From positions 2,108,001 to 2,172,000 of the forward strand of contig NZ_CP062137.1 in NCBI RefSeq assembly GCF_014843355.1: 64,000 nt of DNA, in the 5' to 3' direction. The notes below the pieces were generated by a model. It had not been told where the DNA came from and searched no databases. It saw nothing but the letters and a program-made list of their open reading frames with translations. Origin of the DNA: Actinobacillus sp. GY-402. Lineage in GTDB: Bacteria > Pseudomonadota > Gammaproteobacteria > Enterobacterales > Pasteurellaceae. The translations under genes were made by a program, and so were the position numbers. This document shows, piece after piece, positions 19,040 to 28,802 of the stretch; within the stretch, counting starts at the first letter, position 1, and each line of letters starts with the position of its first letter.

Positions 19040-20089
19040 TTAGTGGGATACATCCGATGTTTGTTTAATGTTATCGATAATAGGCTTTGCCTCGTCGCTT
19101 GCTAAAAAACTCAAACTTGAAACGGGCAGCATGCTGTTCAATTTCTTCCAATCGTCATCCTTGATTGCCTGACGCACGGCGGAAGCGCTGATAATTTGCC
19201 CGTCAACGGCTTTTCGTTGCAACACGATGCATTCGATACCGGATTCGGGCAGTTGCCGCTGCATAATCCGATTATAAATATTGGTGACATGGCTGAAAGG
19301 TTCGTCGCCCACATAACGCCGCTGAATTCCCAGTTTTTGCGCAATTTTGACGAAAACATTCACATCTACCAGCGCATTGCTTTCGATCACCGCATCATCG
19401 TCTTTCTGAAAATAACTCGGAAAAGTGGCGGAACTGATAATATAAGAACCGCTGTCGTGACAAATCACGTTCGGCAAATGCGCCACGCCCGCCAGAATCA
19501 ATTTTCTGCGCACGTCAAAGGGCACCAGGCTTTGATCCTCGCTCACCATAAACAAATGCACGATGTCATTTTCCGCCGCGGCTTTTTCCACCAAATATTG
19601 ATGACCCAAAGTAAAAGGATTGGCGTTCATCACAATGGCGGCAATCCGCTGTCCGGCCTGCGGTTCGGGTGATTCCTCGGCAAGTTTCCGCAAATAATCC
19701 GCAAAACCGTTGCGACGGTTTTCCATGAACGCAATTTTGCCGTCTATGTTGGCAATTTCATAAAAACTCAGACCGGAGAAAAATTTGGCCGCACAACTTT
19801 TGGTATACAGAAAAAGATGAAAACGACCGCGCTCAAACTGTTCATTAATCAGATGGGTGACGATTTGATTCATCAACCCTTCGCCCTGATGCGCCGCCGA
19901 TACCGCCAGGCAACGCAAACTGTCGGCAAACAAACTGCCGGTGGCGATAATGTTGCCCTCGTCATCGTACATGGCGCAGGTGTAATCCAAATTCTGATCC
20001 CGCCGAATGCCTTCCTGCGCCAGTAATTGGTCGATTTCCGCCAGCTCTTTATGATTGGTCGGACTCACTTTGCCGATGTTATATGTCAT
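19040..20089 (-). CDS. citC: [Citrate (pro-3S)-lyase] ligase
   Basis: Acetylates the phosphoribosyl-dephospho-CoA prosthetic group of citrate lyase, switching the enzyme on. The 349-residue protein has an N-terminal GNAT-like region (residues 1-130) and a C-terminal nucleotidylyltransferase fold with the HIGH-like motif NANPFTLGHQYL near residue 155 and late SASAVRQ. The citDEFXG genes that usually follow are absent here: the next genes on this strand are the DASS carrier and oadGAB. The upstream flank carries an uptake-sequence repeat cassette. Confidence 0.93.
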   Translation of the reverse strand: MTYNIGKVSPTNHKELAEIDQLLAQEGIRRDQNLDYTCAMYDDEGNIIATGSLFADSLRCLAVSAAHQGEGLMNQIVTHLINEQFERGRFHLFLYTKSCAAKFFSGLSFYEIANIDGKIAFMENRRNGFADYLRKLAEESPEPQAGQRIAAIVMNANPFTLGHQYLVEKAAAENDIVHLFMVSEDQSLVPFDVRRKLILAGVAHLPNVICHDSGSYIISSATFPSYFQKDDDAVIESNALVDVNVFVKIAQKLGIQRRYVGDEPFSHVTNIYNRIMQRQLPESGIECIVLQRKAVDGQIISASAVRQAIKDDDWKKLNSMLPVSSLSFLASDEAKPIIDNIKQTSDVSH

Positions 20090-20117
20090 ATTTTCTCCGT
20101 CAAACAGATGAACGGCA

Positions 20118-20228
20118 CAAAAGTGCGGTCAAAAAAAGCAACGTTTTTTGAACGTTGGCTTTGCCAACGGTGGCGAAGCCATAAGTCATCGCACCGGCGA
20201 TTACGCATAAAAAAGCCACGTTTTTTTA
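20118..20228 (+). repeat. Uptake-sequence repeat cassette, copy 2
   Basis: Begins CAAAAGTGCGGTCAAAAAAA, then GCAACGTTTTTTGAACG, a small hairpin GTTGGCTTTGCCAAC, and ends CATAAAAAAGCCACGTTTTTTT. It fills almost all of the citC-DUF5718 intergenic space. The first 40 bases are near-identical to the copy at 33856 (reverse strand). Confidence 0.7.
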
Positions 20229-21062
20229 CACGACTTTTTGTATCAATGCGGAAATATCCGGTGCAAAGCATTCTTTTTCCGCCATTTCCGCAATCTGTGC
20301 GTGATGGTATTTTTCACCGTTGTAAACCGCCACTATACTGATGTCGCCCGGTTGTAAATAATGACTTTCGCCAAACGGCGTGTAACGCGTGGCGCCGATA
20401 CTGATGATAGCTTTAGCGGGATAATCCGCCTGCCGTAGCAAACGGGCGATATCGTTCATCGGGCCTTCGTCCGGTTGATTATTCATGCGATCGACAATCC
20501 AATCCAGTAATTTTTGGTGAAAATAACTGTAACCCACGGCTTGGCTGTCTTGTCCGTATTCGTTCAATTTGCCGTCGCGTTTGTGGAAACAGGCAATGCG
20601 ATAGGCGTCGATGTTGCCGCCGGCGGAAAATTTATCCAACGCAATTCGGGTGGCGGACAAACCTTTTGAATTCGCGCCCCAATTTTTCTTTTCGGAAATC
20701 TTACGGGCGTTAGGGCGGCGGATTGAGCAATCGTTATAGGCGGCAAAATGAGTCGGATAAAGTGCGGTCACTTTTTGCCCCGAATATTTGACCTCGCAAA
20801 TTAAGGCGATTTCCGGTTCGATTTGCAAATTATCGGCATCATTCGGGAAAGTTAAACGATCGGCGGAAACGGGATATACCGATAAAAATTGCGTTGATTC
20901 ATCCAGCTTTTCAGCGGGAACATAAAACGGAAAAATGGCTTTAGGCTGAACCTCTTCCTGGGTTTTGACATTCGCAAAATCCGCGGCTTCGCCGGCTTGT
21001 TCGAGGTGTCCGGCAAAATTGCCCGCCACGCCCAAACCGATAAATTTCTCATTGTTCATCAT
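20226..21062 (-). CDS. DUF5718-type protein of unknown function
   Basis: A 278-residue soluble protein with no signal peptide. The N-terminus KFIGLGVAGNFAGHLEQAGE and the middle CSIRRPNARKISEKKNWG are conserved in what I recall as the DUF5718 family. The overall pattern (glycine-rich start, then EIALICEVKY) hints at a fumarylacetoacetate-hydrolase-like fold, which is inference. AAGGAAAAC precedes tandem ATGs at 21062 and 21059. It is upstream of citC on the same strand but separated by a repeat cassette. No enzymatic role can be assigned. Confidence 0.7.
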   Translation of the reverse strand: MMNNEKFIGLGVAGNFAGHLEQAGEAADFANVKTQEEVQPKAIFPFYVPAEKLDESTQFLSVYPVSADRLTFPNDADNLQIEPEIALICEVKYSGQKVTALYPTHFAAYNDCSIRRPNARKISEKKNWGANSKGLSATRIALDKFSAGGNIDAYRIACFHKRDGKLNEYGQDSQAVGYSYFHQKLLDWIVDRMNNQPDEGPMNDIARLLRQADYPAKAIISIGATRYTPFGESHYLQPGDISIVAVYNGEKYHHAQIAEMAEKECFAPDISALIQKVV

Positions 21063-21139
21063 TGTTTTCCTTTCGCTTAGAAATATAGCCTACCATAGAA
21101 CAAAGGCTTGGAATATCCAAGCCTTTTATCGTACGGAAA

Positions 21140-21469
21140 TTAATCCGCATTGGTCATTTCGTCCAGATTGTCACCCACGACGCCTGAGAGAGTATAAACA
21201 CGTTTGGTCGTGCTGATGTGGGTGCGGTATTTATTCCAGGTCTTCTCAAAGAAAGTTTCCGGTTGACGTTCGCCTTTGCAGAAGGCCACAAATGCTTTTT
21301 CTTCGTCGGTTTTCGGTTTGCGTTCGCCGAGTTCCAACGCTTTAAACGCTTGACCGTATTGTTCCAACGCCTGAGATTCTCTGATGGTATAATCACCGTG
21401 ACGAGCAAAACCGCGCGGATAATTTTTATCATCGAAAAAACGACGTTCTACGCTAAAGCTTTCTGCCAT
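21140..21469 (-). CDS. maoP: MaoP (YifE, DUF413) macrodomain Ori protein
   Basis: A 109-residue cytoplasmic protein closely matching Escherichia MaoP/YifE: MAESFSVERRFFDDKNYPRG, FARHGDYTIRE and KRVYTLSG are all in the expected order. In Escherichia MaoP acts with the maoS site to organise the Ori macrodomain. I choose the start at 21469 because GAGG lies seven bases upstream; the ATG at 21475 is too close to that site. It is followed by nothing on its strand before the DUF5718 gene. Confidence 0.9.
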   Translation of the reverse strand: MAESFSVERRFFDDKNYPRGFARHGDYTIRESQALEQYGQAFKALELGERKPKTDEEKAFVAFCKGERQPETFFEKTWNKYRTHISTTKRVYTLSGVVGDNLDEMTNAD

Positions 21470-21482
21470 TTTCATTCCTCAC

Positions 21483-22100
21483 TTACTTTTTTAATAATTC
21501 GATTGTTGTTTTTACGTAATCGCCCACAAAATCATCATGGGATAAACCTTCTGCGTTCACCCGGTATTTACCGTTAACGTAAAAATCCGGTACGCCCTGC
21601 ACTTTAAACTGTTCCGCCAGATTTTGTTGTTTTTTCACTAGCGCGTTGACGGCAAAACTGTTAATGCCGCCGTCGAATTGTTCCGCCGTGATGCCGTTAT
21701 CGATGAATTTCTGACGAATATCATCCATTGAACGCAATGCGTTTGCCTGCGCACTTTCGAATAGCGCCCGTTTCACTTTACTTTCCGCACCTAACGCCAT
21801 CGCCAATGCCCAGGCGCGAGTGAGATTTTCACCCTGCGGTCCTAAAAAATCGACGTGATATTGTTTGAATGAAGCGTCTTTCGGCAGGCCGGCTTTGATT
21901 TTTTCCGGAATTTTATAGGTCATTTCGAAACTGTAACAGTGCGGGCAATAAAATGAGAAAAATTCAATCACTTCCGGCTGAGCGGAAGGATTTTGCGCCA
22001 CCGTAATATATTGTTCGCCCTCTTTTAATTCGGCGGCCTGAACATGCAATGACATCGCGGCGGTTGTCGCCGCAATTAAGGTAAACAGCATTTTCTTCAT
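21483..22100 (-). CDS. dsbA: Periplasmic thiol:disulfide oxidoreductase DsbA
   Basis: Introduces disulfide bonds into exported proteins. The 205-residue precursor has a signal peptide ending in HVQA at residue 22. The thioredoxin-fold active site CPHC is in EFFSFYCPHCYSFE and the cis-Pro loop is VQGVPDFYVNG. Likely clients in this window include LptD (four cysteines), MalS and the small two-cysteine secreted protein at 60456. It lies 10 bases downstream of yihD, as in enterobacteria. Confidence 0.95.
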   Translation of the reverse strand: MKKMLFTLIAATTAAMSLHVQAAELKEGEQYITVAQNPSAQPEVIEFFSFYCPHCYSFEMTYKIPEKIKAGLPKDASFKQYHVDFLGPQGENLTRAWALAMALGAESKVKRALFESAQANALRSMDDIRQKFIDNGITAEQFDGGINSFAVNALVKKQQNLAEQFKVQGVPDFYVNGKYRVNAEGLSHDDFVGDYVKTTIELLKK

Positions 22101-22110
22101 GAAAATATCC

Positions 22111-22380
22111 TTATTTAATAATACCGCGCGCTTTTAATAATGCGGTTTTAAAATCTTCTTCGTAATCTTTTTTAATGCCGGGAATCGGTTCCAGCTTATC
22201 CGCATCACGCATTTTCAACTGATAAATAATGACTTCGTCCGACAACTCCGTTAACGGTTTATCAAATCCCGCTTCATCCGCGATGCTTTGCAAAATTTGC
22301 ATTAAACTCATTTCCGGGTCTTTTTTAGACCAGTATGGCTGTAAAAGTTCCAAAACTTCATTCAGACGATGACATTTCAT
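22111..22380 (-). CDS. yihD: YihD family (DUF1040) protein
   Basis: An 89-residue acidic cytoplasmic protein of unknown function conserved in Enterobacteria and Pasteurellaceae. It starts [17 protein letters not shown] and includes [14 protein letters not shown]. The frame extends upstream to 22497 through mobA antisense sequence; the start at 22380 has GGAAATG spacing and the family terminus. Gene order yihD-dsbA with divergent mobA is the same as in Escherichia. Confidence 0.88.
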   Translation of the reverse strand: MKCHRLNEVLELLQPYWSKKDPEMSLMQILQSIADEAGFDKPLTELSDEVIIYQLKMRDADKLEPIPGIKKDYEEDFKTALLKARGIIK

Positions 22381-22447
22381 AATCATTTCCTTTAATATAA
22401 ATAAGCTAGCGGTGCATAATACTTGAATTAGAGGCGAATGACAAACA

Positions 22448-23080
22448 ATGATGACAATAAGCGCGGTGATTTTAGCGGGCGGCTTGGCAAGACGCATGAA
22501 CGGAGCGGATAAAGGCTTGCAAAAATTTCATGGAAAACCGCTGATTCAGCACGTAATTGAACGCTTACAACCGCAGATTTCCGACATATCCATTAATGCC
22601 AACCGCAATTTGGCGGACTATGAAAAATTCGGTTTGCCGGTTTTTTGCGATGAACTCGCCGATTATCAGGGCCCGTTAAGCGGCATGCTGACGGGATTAA
22701 AAAAAGCCGGCACGGATTATGTGCTGTTCGTGCCTTGCGACTGCCCGTTTTTGCCGCTAAATTTGCTGGAAAAATTAAAAAGTGCGGTCAAAAAAAACGA
22801 TGTTTTTTTGAACCTTGATTGCGAGGGCGGCTGCGAATCAGCGAGCAATCGCCGACAATCGGACGTTTTAGCGGCTTACGCCTGTGACGGCGAACAAAAA
22901 CATCCCACTTTTTGTTTAATTTCTCGTCAATTATTGACCGCACTTGCGGAATATCTGGCCGCCGGCGAACGGCGCATGCTGCATTTTTTAAACCGCCAAC
23001 ATGCCGTCGCTGTGGACTTTTCCGAACAGAAACCGGCTTTTCGTAATTTTAATAGCCCGGAAGATTTACAATCCGCTTAA
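22448..23080 (+). CDS. mobA: Molybdenum cofactor guanylyltransferase MobA with an inserted repeat peptide
   Basis: Transfers GMP from GTP to Mo-molybdopterin. The 210-residue protein begins with the nucleotide-binding signature [18 protein letters not shown] and has PCDCPFLPL for metal binding. Residues 111-138 are encoded by an uptake-sequence repeat cassette: they start [12 protein letters not shown] and end SNRRQS, between the LEKL helix and the conserved [10 protein letters not shown] strand. The same peptide occurs in MalS. A second uptake sequence encodes LTALAEYL. Tandem ATGs at 22448 and 22451 allow either start. It is divergent from yihD. Confidence 0.92.
   Translation: MMTISAVILAGGLARRMNGADKGLQKFHGKPLIQHVIERLQPQISDISINANRNLADYEKFGLPVFCDELADYQGPLSGMLTGLKKAGTDYVLFVPCDCPFLPLNLLEKLKSAVKKNDVFLNLDCEGGCESASNRRQSDVLAAYACDGEQKHPTFCLISRQLLTALAEYLAAGERRMLHFLNRQHAVAVDFSEQKPAFRNFNSPEDLQSA
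22778..22860 (+). repeat. Uptake-sequence repeat cassette, copy 3, in frame within mobA
   Basis: AAAAAGTGCGGTCAAAAAAA, then ACGATGTTTTTTTGAAC, a variable 25-base G/C-rich middle and GCGAGCAATCGCCGACA. It contains no stop in the mobA frame. The last block differs by one base from that of the 31529 copy (GAGTAATCGCCGACA). Confidence 0.8.
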
Positions 23081-23097
23081 TCAAGAAGGAGTGCCTT

Positions 23098-23997
23098 ATG
23101 CAACATATTCAACTGGCTCCCGATTTAACATTCAGTCGATTAATTCAAGGATTCTGGCGGTTAAAGAGCTGGCGAAAATCGCCGCAGGAATTGCTTACTT
23201 TTATCAAGCAAGGATTGGAATTCGGCATCGATACCCTCGATCACGCCGCTTGTTACGGCGCTTTTACGTCCGAAGCGGAATTCGGACGGGCGCTGGCGCT
23301 GGATAAATCCTTGCGCGCGCAACTGACTTTGGTAACGAAATGCGGAATTTTGTATCCTAACGAAGAATTGCCCGAGGTAAAATCTCACCATTATGACAAC
23401 AGCTACCGGCATATTATGTGGTCGGCGCAACGCTCCATCGAAAAACTGCAATGCGACTATTTGGACGTATTGCTGATTCACCGCCTTTCTCCCTGCGCGG
23501 ATCCCGAACAAATCGCACGGGCTTTTGACGAACTTCATCAAACCGGAAAAGTGCGTTATTTCGGGGTATCGAATTATACGCCGGCTAAATTCGCTATGCT
23601 GCAATCCTATGTGAAACAGCCGTTAATGACGAATCAGATCGAGATTTCGCCCCTTCATCGTCAAGCTTTTGATGACGGTACCTTGGATTTTTTACTGGAA
23701 AAACGGATTCCACCGATGGCTTGGTCTCCTCTGGCCGGCGGTCGTTTGTTCAATCAGGACGAAAACAGCCGGGCGCTGCAAAAAACATTGCTCGAAATCG
23801 GCGAAACGAAGGGCGAAACCCGTTTGGATACCTTGGCTTACGCCTGGTTATTGGCGCATCCGGCGAACATTATGCCGATTATGGGTTCCGGTAAAATCGA
23901 ACGAATGAAAAGTGCGGCGGACGCGCTGCAAATTTCCTTCACGGAAGAAGAATGGATTAAGGTTTACGTGGCCGCTCAGGGACATGATATTCCGTAA
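23098..23997 (+). CDS. ydhF: Aldo/keto reductase, YdhF-like
   Basis: NAD(P)H-dependent oxidoreductase with a TIM-barrel fold, 299 residues. GIDTLDHAACYG carries the catalytic Asp and Tyr, LVTKCGI the Lys, and DVLLIHRLSP the His. YFGVSNYTP and PIMGSGKIERM form the cofactor-binding end. It resembles Escherichia YdhF; the natural substrate is unknown. AAGGAG lies six bases before the ATG. It follows mobA by 17 bases, so is probably cotranscribed, and converges on malQ. Confidence 0.87.
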   Translation: MQHIQLAPDLTFSRLIQGFWRLKSWRKSPQELLTFIKQGLEFGIDTLDHAACYGAFTSEAEFGRALALDKSLRAQLTLVTKCGILYPNEELPEVKSHHYDNSYRHIMWSAQRSIEKLQCDYLDVLLIHRLSPCADPEQIARAFDELHQTGKVRYFGVSNYTPAKFAMLQSYVKQPLMTNQIEISPLHRQAFDDGTLDFLLEKRIPPMAWSPLAGGRLFNQDENSRALQKTLLEIGETKGETRLDTLAYAWLLAHPANIMPIMGSGKIERMKSAADALQISFTEEEWIKVYVAAQGHDIP

Positions 23998-24105
23998 TAT
24001 CCGCCGCCCCGCTTTAATCAAGCAAGAGCGGCGTGGATTTATCGGAAGCTATCGGCGGAAAAAATAATTTAATTTCGAAAGTTCGTTATCAACAAACGTC
24101 CGCCA

Positions 24106-26184
24106 TTATTCTTCCTGACGAATATCGTTCACTTCTTTTAACAGCTTCCGAATATCCGTATCGGCAAACATATCGTCTATATTTGCGCTTAAACGGCGGC
24201 GCCAGTTGGCATATTGAGTACTGGTGCCCGGAATATTGACCGGTTCGCTCATGCCAAGCCAGTCTTCCGGTTGGAAACCGAATAAACCGCTGCTCACACG
24301 GGCCACATAGGTTTGTAACCGATAAATAAATTTTTTGCTCGCCGGAGAACCTAATTCCGCACTAATTTCCGCTTCTACCGGCACATGATGTTGCCGTAAT
24401 CGGCGTAAAATCTGGGTTTTAGCCCGCACGCGATCCCGCTGTAAAATCTCCAGAATTTTCGGATTCGGATACACGCCGAATTTTTCCCCTAATTCAAAGT
24501 CATAACCGCGCCAATAGCCGCTGATGGTCGGCAAATCATGAGTACTTAAAGTCGTCATGGCTTGATAAGGATAGGTTTGCAAATCCCGGCTTTGTCCTTG
24601 TTCGTCAAACTCAAAATAGAAGATTTTATAAGATAAAATTCCGGCATTTTTTAATTTGCTGACGATTTCTTTCGGCACGGTACCTAAATCTTCACCGATG
24701 ATTAAACATTGGTGGCGTTGGCTTTCAAGAGCGAGAATGGCGATTAAATCGTCCACCGGATAACGTACGTAAGCGCCGTTCACCGCGCTGTCGCCTTTCG
24801 GAATCCACCATAAACGCAGCAACGACATAATGTGGTCTATACGTAATGCCCCACAATGTTTCATATTGGCGCGAACAAGATCGATAAACGGACGATAGGC
24901 TTGCTGTTTTAACACATGCGGATTCATCGGGGTTAAGCCCCAGTTTTGTCCTTGCGGACCTAACACATCGGGCGGCGCGCCGACGGAAGCCTTTAAACAA
25001 TAAAGCCGTTTATCGTTCCAGGTTTCCGCGCCGCTTCCCGTGACGCCTACCGCTAAATCGCGATACATGCCGATGCGCATATTTTGTTGCCGGCAAACCG
25101 CATCACATTCCGCCAACTGTTGATCGGCGATAAATTGCAGCCATGCATAAAACTCAATATCTTCCTGATGTTCGGCGCGGAATTGTTGCACCGCCGGAGA
25201 ATGATAATCCTGATATTCTTTAGCCCAAAAATCCCAGCCCCATTGATTATCAAACCGCTCGGCCAAATACTGATGAAGAGCGTCGAAAGTCGCCTGCACC
25301 TGCAGACTTTCTCCGCCCTGTTGCACAAATTGCGCAAATTGTCGAACGGAAAGTGCGGTCGGATTTTGCTTAGTTTTTTTGAAGGCAAAACGCAACCCTT
25401 TCAGTTTAAGCGGAATCACTTTGCCGTAATCCAGCCACTGTGCTTGGCGCAATTCCGTGAGCTTTTTCTGTACTTCGGCGGAATGAAACCAAGCCTGCGC
25501 TTCGTCGCTTTGCTGGAATTCGGCTAACTGATTCACATCAATATAAGCAATATTCAGCCACTGACGAGAAGACGGACTGTAAGGACTTGCCGAATCGGGA
25601 TTAGCGGGGAAAAGCGAATGAATCGGGTTTAAGCCTAAAAAATCTGCCTGGAACGGCGCGAGATTTTGCAGGAATTTTTTCAAATCGCCGAAATCGCCGA
25701 TTCCCCAGTTTTGCTCGGATTTTAAGGTATAAAGCTGTAAAAAGGTTCCCCATAATTTTTTATGTTCGCGCAATGCCTGCGGTTGATAACAGGCTTGCGG
25801 CGCAACAATCACCGTACAGTTAAAAACTTTACCGCCGCTTTGCAATTGCAGTTGGTGATAGCCTAACGGCAAATCTTTCGGCAAGTTAATTCCGCGCGCC
25901 TTAACAGACCCGGAAATCACCGATTGGCTGTTTTCCAATTGCAGTTGCCAACGACCTTTTAACGGATGTTTTTTATCCGCCAGATTAAACGGCAAAAAGT
26001 GCGGGCGATTTTGATAAAGAATTTTTACCGCAGGAATAGGAACGGAAGGAGCTTGAATATTACCGTCAAAAGTGTTGAAGAGCGCTTTTTTAATGTTATA
26101 CGGCGCCCATTTTTTCACGCCTCGTTCATCGAAGAAATAAGGCATGATTCCTGCACGGCGGAATTGTTTGGTTGTTATTGTCAT
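24106..26184 (-). CDS. malQ: 4-alpha-glucanotransferase (amylomaltase)
   Basis: Cytoplasmic GH77 enzyme (692 residues) that transfers glucanosyl units between maltodextrins, releasing glucose and making chains long enough for MalP. Motifs: YSPSSRQWLNIAYID, GMYRDLAVGV (nucleophile Asp region), IIGEDLGTVP (acid Glu) and STHDLPTISGYW. The N-terminal 140 residues form a separate beta-rich region, as in proteobacterial MalQ. I choose 26184, which has GGAG upstream; the frame extends to 26280 across the malP stop. Two uptake sequences lie inside. It is downstream of malP in the same operon. Confidence 0.94.
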   Translation of the reverse strand: MTITTKQFRRAGIMPYFFDERGVKKWAPYNIKKALFNTFDGNIQAPSVPIPAVKILYQNRPHFLPFNLADKKHPLKGRWQLQLENSQSVISGSVKARGINLPKDLPLGYHQLQLQSGGKVFNCTVIVAPQACYQPQALREHKKLWGTFLQLYTLKSEQNWGIGDFGDLKKFLQNLAPFQADFLGLNPIHSLFPANPDSASPYSPSSRQWLNIAYIDVNQLAEFQQSDEAQAWFHSAEVQKKLTELRQAQWLDYGKVIPLKLKGLRFAFKKTKQNPTALSVRQFAQFVQQGGESLQVQATFDALHQYLAERFDNQWGWDFWAKEYQDYHSPAVQQFRAEHQEDIEFYAWLQFIADQQLAECDAVCRQQNMRIGMYRDLAVGVTGSGAETWNDKRLYCLKASVGAPPDVLGPQGQNWGLTPMNPHVLKQQAYRPFIDLVRANMKHCGALRIDHIMSLLRLWWIPKGDSAVNGAYVRYPVDDLIAILALESQRHQCLIIGEDLGTVPKEIVSKLKNAGILSYKIFYFEFDEQGQSRDLQTYPYQAMTTLSTHDLPTISGYWRGYDFELGEKFGVYPNPKILEILQRDRVRAKTQILRRLRQHHVPVEAEISAELGSPASKKFIYRLQTYVARVSSGLFGFQPEDWLGMSEPVNIPGTSTQYANWRRRLSANIDDMFADTDIRKLLKEVNDIRQEE

Positions 26185-26225
26185 TATTTTTCTCCATGGC
26201 TTACACTTCAGGTACATTGGAAAAG

Positions 26226-26257
26226 CAGACGGCTTCCTCTCGGGAAGAAGCCGCCTG
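26226..26257 (-). other. Hairpin in the malP-malQ intergenic RNA
   Basis: On the minus strand CAGGCGGCTTC pairs with GAAGCCGTCTG (one G-T pair) around a ten-base loop, starting seven bases after the malP stop. No T-run follows, so it more likely stabilises or attenuates the transcript than ends it. Confidence 0.55.
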
Positions 26258-26264
26258 AAAGTGA

Positions 26265-28634
26265 TTATTTCTTCAACCAAATGCGTTGTTGATAATCACG
26301 AATGGAGCGATCCGAGCTGAAGGTACCCAGACGGGCGGTGTTTAAAATCGCGCTGCGTAACCAGGCTTCCCGATTTAAATACGCGTTGCCGATTTTTTGT
26401 TGTGCCCGGCGGTAGCTGTCAAAGTCGGCAAATACCAGGAACGGATCCCGTTCAAGAAGACTGTCCAGCATTAATTTGAAAGTCTCTTTGTCGCCTTTGG
26501 AGGCTTTTCCGTGCGCTAAGAAATCCACCGCATTTTTCAATACGCTGTCTTTTTTGTAGTAATTTTTCGGCTGATAACCTTTGGCTAACAATTCCCGCAC
26601 GCTTTCTACCGTATGCCCGAAAATGAAGACGTTTTCTTCGCCCACCATTTCGGCGATTTCTACGTTCGCGCCGTCTAAGGTACCTAAAGTCAATGCACCG
26701 TTGAGCGCAAGCTTCATATTACCCGTGCCGGACGCTTCTTTCCCCGCCATGGAAATTTGTTCCGATACGTCGGCGGCAGGAATAATTTTTTCCGCCAGGC
26801 TTACGCGATAATCCGGTAAAAACGCCACTTGCAGGCGATCGCTGACTTGCTTGTCGTTATTGATAATATCCGCCACATTGTTAATGGCATGGATAATATT
26901 CTTCGCCAGATAATAACCCGGCGCCGCTTTACCGGCAAACACAAACACACGCGGCGTATAATCCTGATTCGGATTGGCCTTTAAGGATTGATAATCGGCG
27001 ATGATGTTCAGCAAGTTTAAATGTTGACGTTTATATTCGTGGAAACGTTTAATTTGCACGTCAAAAATGGCGTCAGGATTCACCTGCAAACCTAAAGTAT
27101 GCTTGATTTCATCGGCCAGTACGACTTTGTTATGACGTTTAATAGCCTGATATTCTTCGCGGAAACCGGCATCGTCCACGTATTTTTCCACTCCGGCCAG
27201 CAATTCCAGATCTTTGGTCCAATCCTGTTTGATGGTGCGGTCCAATAAATCGCTTAATTGCGGGTTAGCCTGACGAATCCAGCGACGAGGCGTGATACCG
27301 TTTGTCACGTTACAGAATTTGCCCGGGAATAATTTATGATATTCCGGGAATAAATCGGTAACCAATAAATCGGAGTGAATCTGCGCCACGCCGTTAACCC
27401 GGAAACAGGTTACCACGCAAAGGTTAGCCATGCGCACGCGATAATCGAAGAGAATCGCAAGTTTTTCCCATACTTTAGAATTCTCGCCAAATTCCGACCG
27501 CACTTTCTGATGGAAAATATCATTAATTTTTTCCACGATTTGATAATGACGCGGCAGTAATTGTTTGAATAAGCGTTGATCCCACTGTTCGAGGGCTTCC
27601 GGCAATAACGTATGGTTAGTGTAGGCGAAGGTGTTGGCACAAATGTCCCAGGCCTGATCCCAGTTAAGATGATAATCGTCCAACAACAGGCGCATTAATT
27701 CCGGAATGGCCAGTGTCGGGTGAGTGTCGTTAAGCTGAATAACCTGACGTTTGGCAAAATCCGCCAATTGATAGCCTTCTGCGAAATGACGTTCTAAAAT
27801 GTCGGCAACGGAGCAGGCGCAATGGAAGTATTGCTGCATTAAGCGTAATTTTTGGCCCGCTTTATGATTATCGTTCGGATAAAGCACCTGAGTCAGCGCA
27901 GCGGCATTGACGATGGTTTTATCGGCATTGAGGAATTTACCTTCGTTGAAAGCGTCAAAATCAAAGGATTGATCGCTGTCCGCCTGCCATAAACGTAAAG
28001 GCTGAATAATATTATTGCGGTAACCGACAACCGGCAAATCAAAGGCTTTGCCTTGAATCGTCAGTTTTGGTGACCATTCGTAATGATCCCCTTGAATATG
28101 TTTGATTTTACCGCCAAAACCGACAAGACGGGTTTTCGACGGGTTGAAGCGATGCCAAGGATAGCTATTGCGATCCCAGGTATCCGGCGTTTCTTTTTGC
28201 ATACCGTCGGCGAAACTTTGTTTAAATAAACCGTATTGGTAATGCAGACCGTAACCCGTAGCATTTTGTCCCAAGGCCGCCATAGAGTCTAGAAAGCAAG
28301 CGGCAAGGCGTCCCAAACCGCCGTTTCCGAGCGCCGGATCGCGTTCTTGTTCTAAAACATCTACTAATTCCACCTGATATTGTTTAAGATAGTCACGAAT
28401 TTGTTCGTAATATCCCAAATTCATCAGGTTATTTCCCGTCAAACGACCGATTAAAAACTCCATAGACAGGTAGTTAACATGGCGGGATTCCGCAGGTTTG
28501 ACGGCCGGTTGGCTGTAAGCTAATTCGAGTGATCCTTCGGCAACAATTTGATACCATTGTTGTAAGGTGAATTGTTTGGGATCCGCTACATCGAAATAAC
28601 GGCAATATTTTTCTACTATTGATTGAAATGTCAT
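26265..28634 (-). CDS. malP: Maltodextrin phosphorylase
   Basis: Pyridoxal-phosphate enzyme (789 residues) releasing glucose-1-phosphate from maltodextrin ends in the cytoplasm. Motifs include [28 protein letters not shown] and the PLP-lysine signature [20 protein letters not shown]. The length fits MalP, and its position divergent from malT and ahead of malQ identifies it over GlgP. RBS AGGAGC precedes 28634. Candidate MalT boxes lie in the shared promoter region. Confidence 0.94.
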   Translation of the reverse strand: MTFQSIVEKYCRYFDVADPKQFTLQQWYQIVAEGSLELAYSQPAVKPAESRHVNYLSMEFLIGRLTGNNLMNLGYYEQIRDYLKQYQVELVDVLEQERDPALGNGGLGRLAACFLDSMAALGQNATGYGLHYQYGLFKQSFADGMQKETPDTWDRNSYPWHRFNPSKTRLVGFGGKIKHIQGDHYEWSPKLTIQGKAFDLPVVGYRNNIIQPLRLWQADSDQSFDFDAFNEGKFLNADKTIVNAAALTQVLYPNDNHKAGQKLRLMQQYFHCACSVADILERHFAEGYQLADFAKRQVIQLNDTHPTLAIPELMRLLLDDYHLNWDQAWDICANTFAYTNHTLLPEALEQWDQRLFKQLLPRHYQIVEKINDIFHQKVRSEFGENSKVWEKLAILFDYRVRMANLCVVTCFRVNGVAQIHSDLLVTDLFPEYHKLFPGKFCNVTNGITPRRWIRQANPQLSDLLDRTIKQDWTKDLELLAGVEKYVDDAGFREEYQAIKRHNKVVLADEIKHTLGLQVNPDAIFDVQIKRFHEYKRQHLNLLNIIADYQSLKANPNQDYTPRVFVFAGKAAPGYYLAKNIIHAINNVADIINNDKQVSDRLQVAFLPDYRVSLAEKIIPAADVSEQISMAGKEASGTGNMKLALNGALTLGTLDGANVEIAEMVGEENVFIFGHTVESVRELLAKGYQPKNYYKKDSVLKNAVDFLAHGKASKGDKETFKLMLDSLLERDPFLVFADFDSYRRAQQKIGNAYLNREAWLRSAILNTARLGTFSSDRSIRDYQQRIWLKK

Positions 28635-28802
28635 AGGAAGCTCCTAAATTAGAAATTAATTGTCGTTTATTATGTGGAATCCGAATAAAAGCAAATCATC
28701 CCTGAAATCATCTTATTTAGTATGATTATCGGGAAGTAGTTGAAATGCAAAAGGAGGGGGATTTATCTTCATTTTGCTATGAAAGAAAAACAGAAGCCCA
28801 TT
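28635..28802. promoter_or_regulatory. malP/malT divergent promoter region with MalT-box-like sites
   Basis: AGGGATGATT (minus strand, about 28698-28707) and CGGGAAGTAG (about 28729-28738) each match the MalT box GGGGAKGAGG at seven or so of ten positions. A purine stretch AGGAGGGGG lies at 28751-28759. The sites are weak individually; placement upstream of malP supports them. Confidence 0.45.

Noticed and set aside
23908-23920. AAAAGTGCGGCGG in ydhF as a possible uptake sequence
   Set aside because: Position 9 is C and the downstream A/T tracts are missing; it looks like chance coding sequence.
28740-28802. Longer malT start (TTG at 28740 or ATG at 28779)
   Set aside because: The AGGAGG at 28751 is too far from both later start codons, and the MLIPSKL terminus at 28803 equals that of Escherichia MalT.
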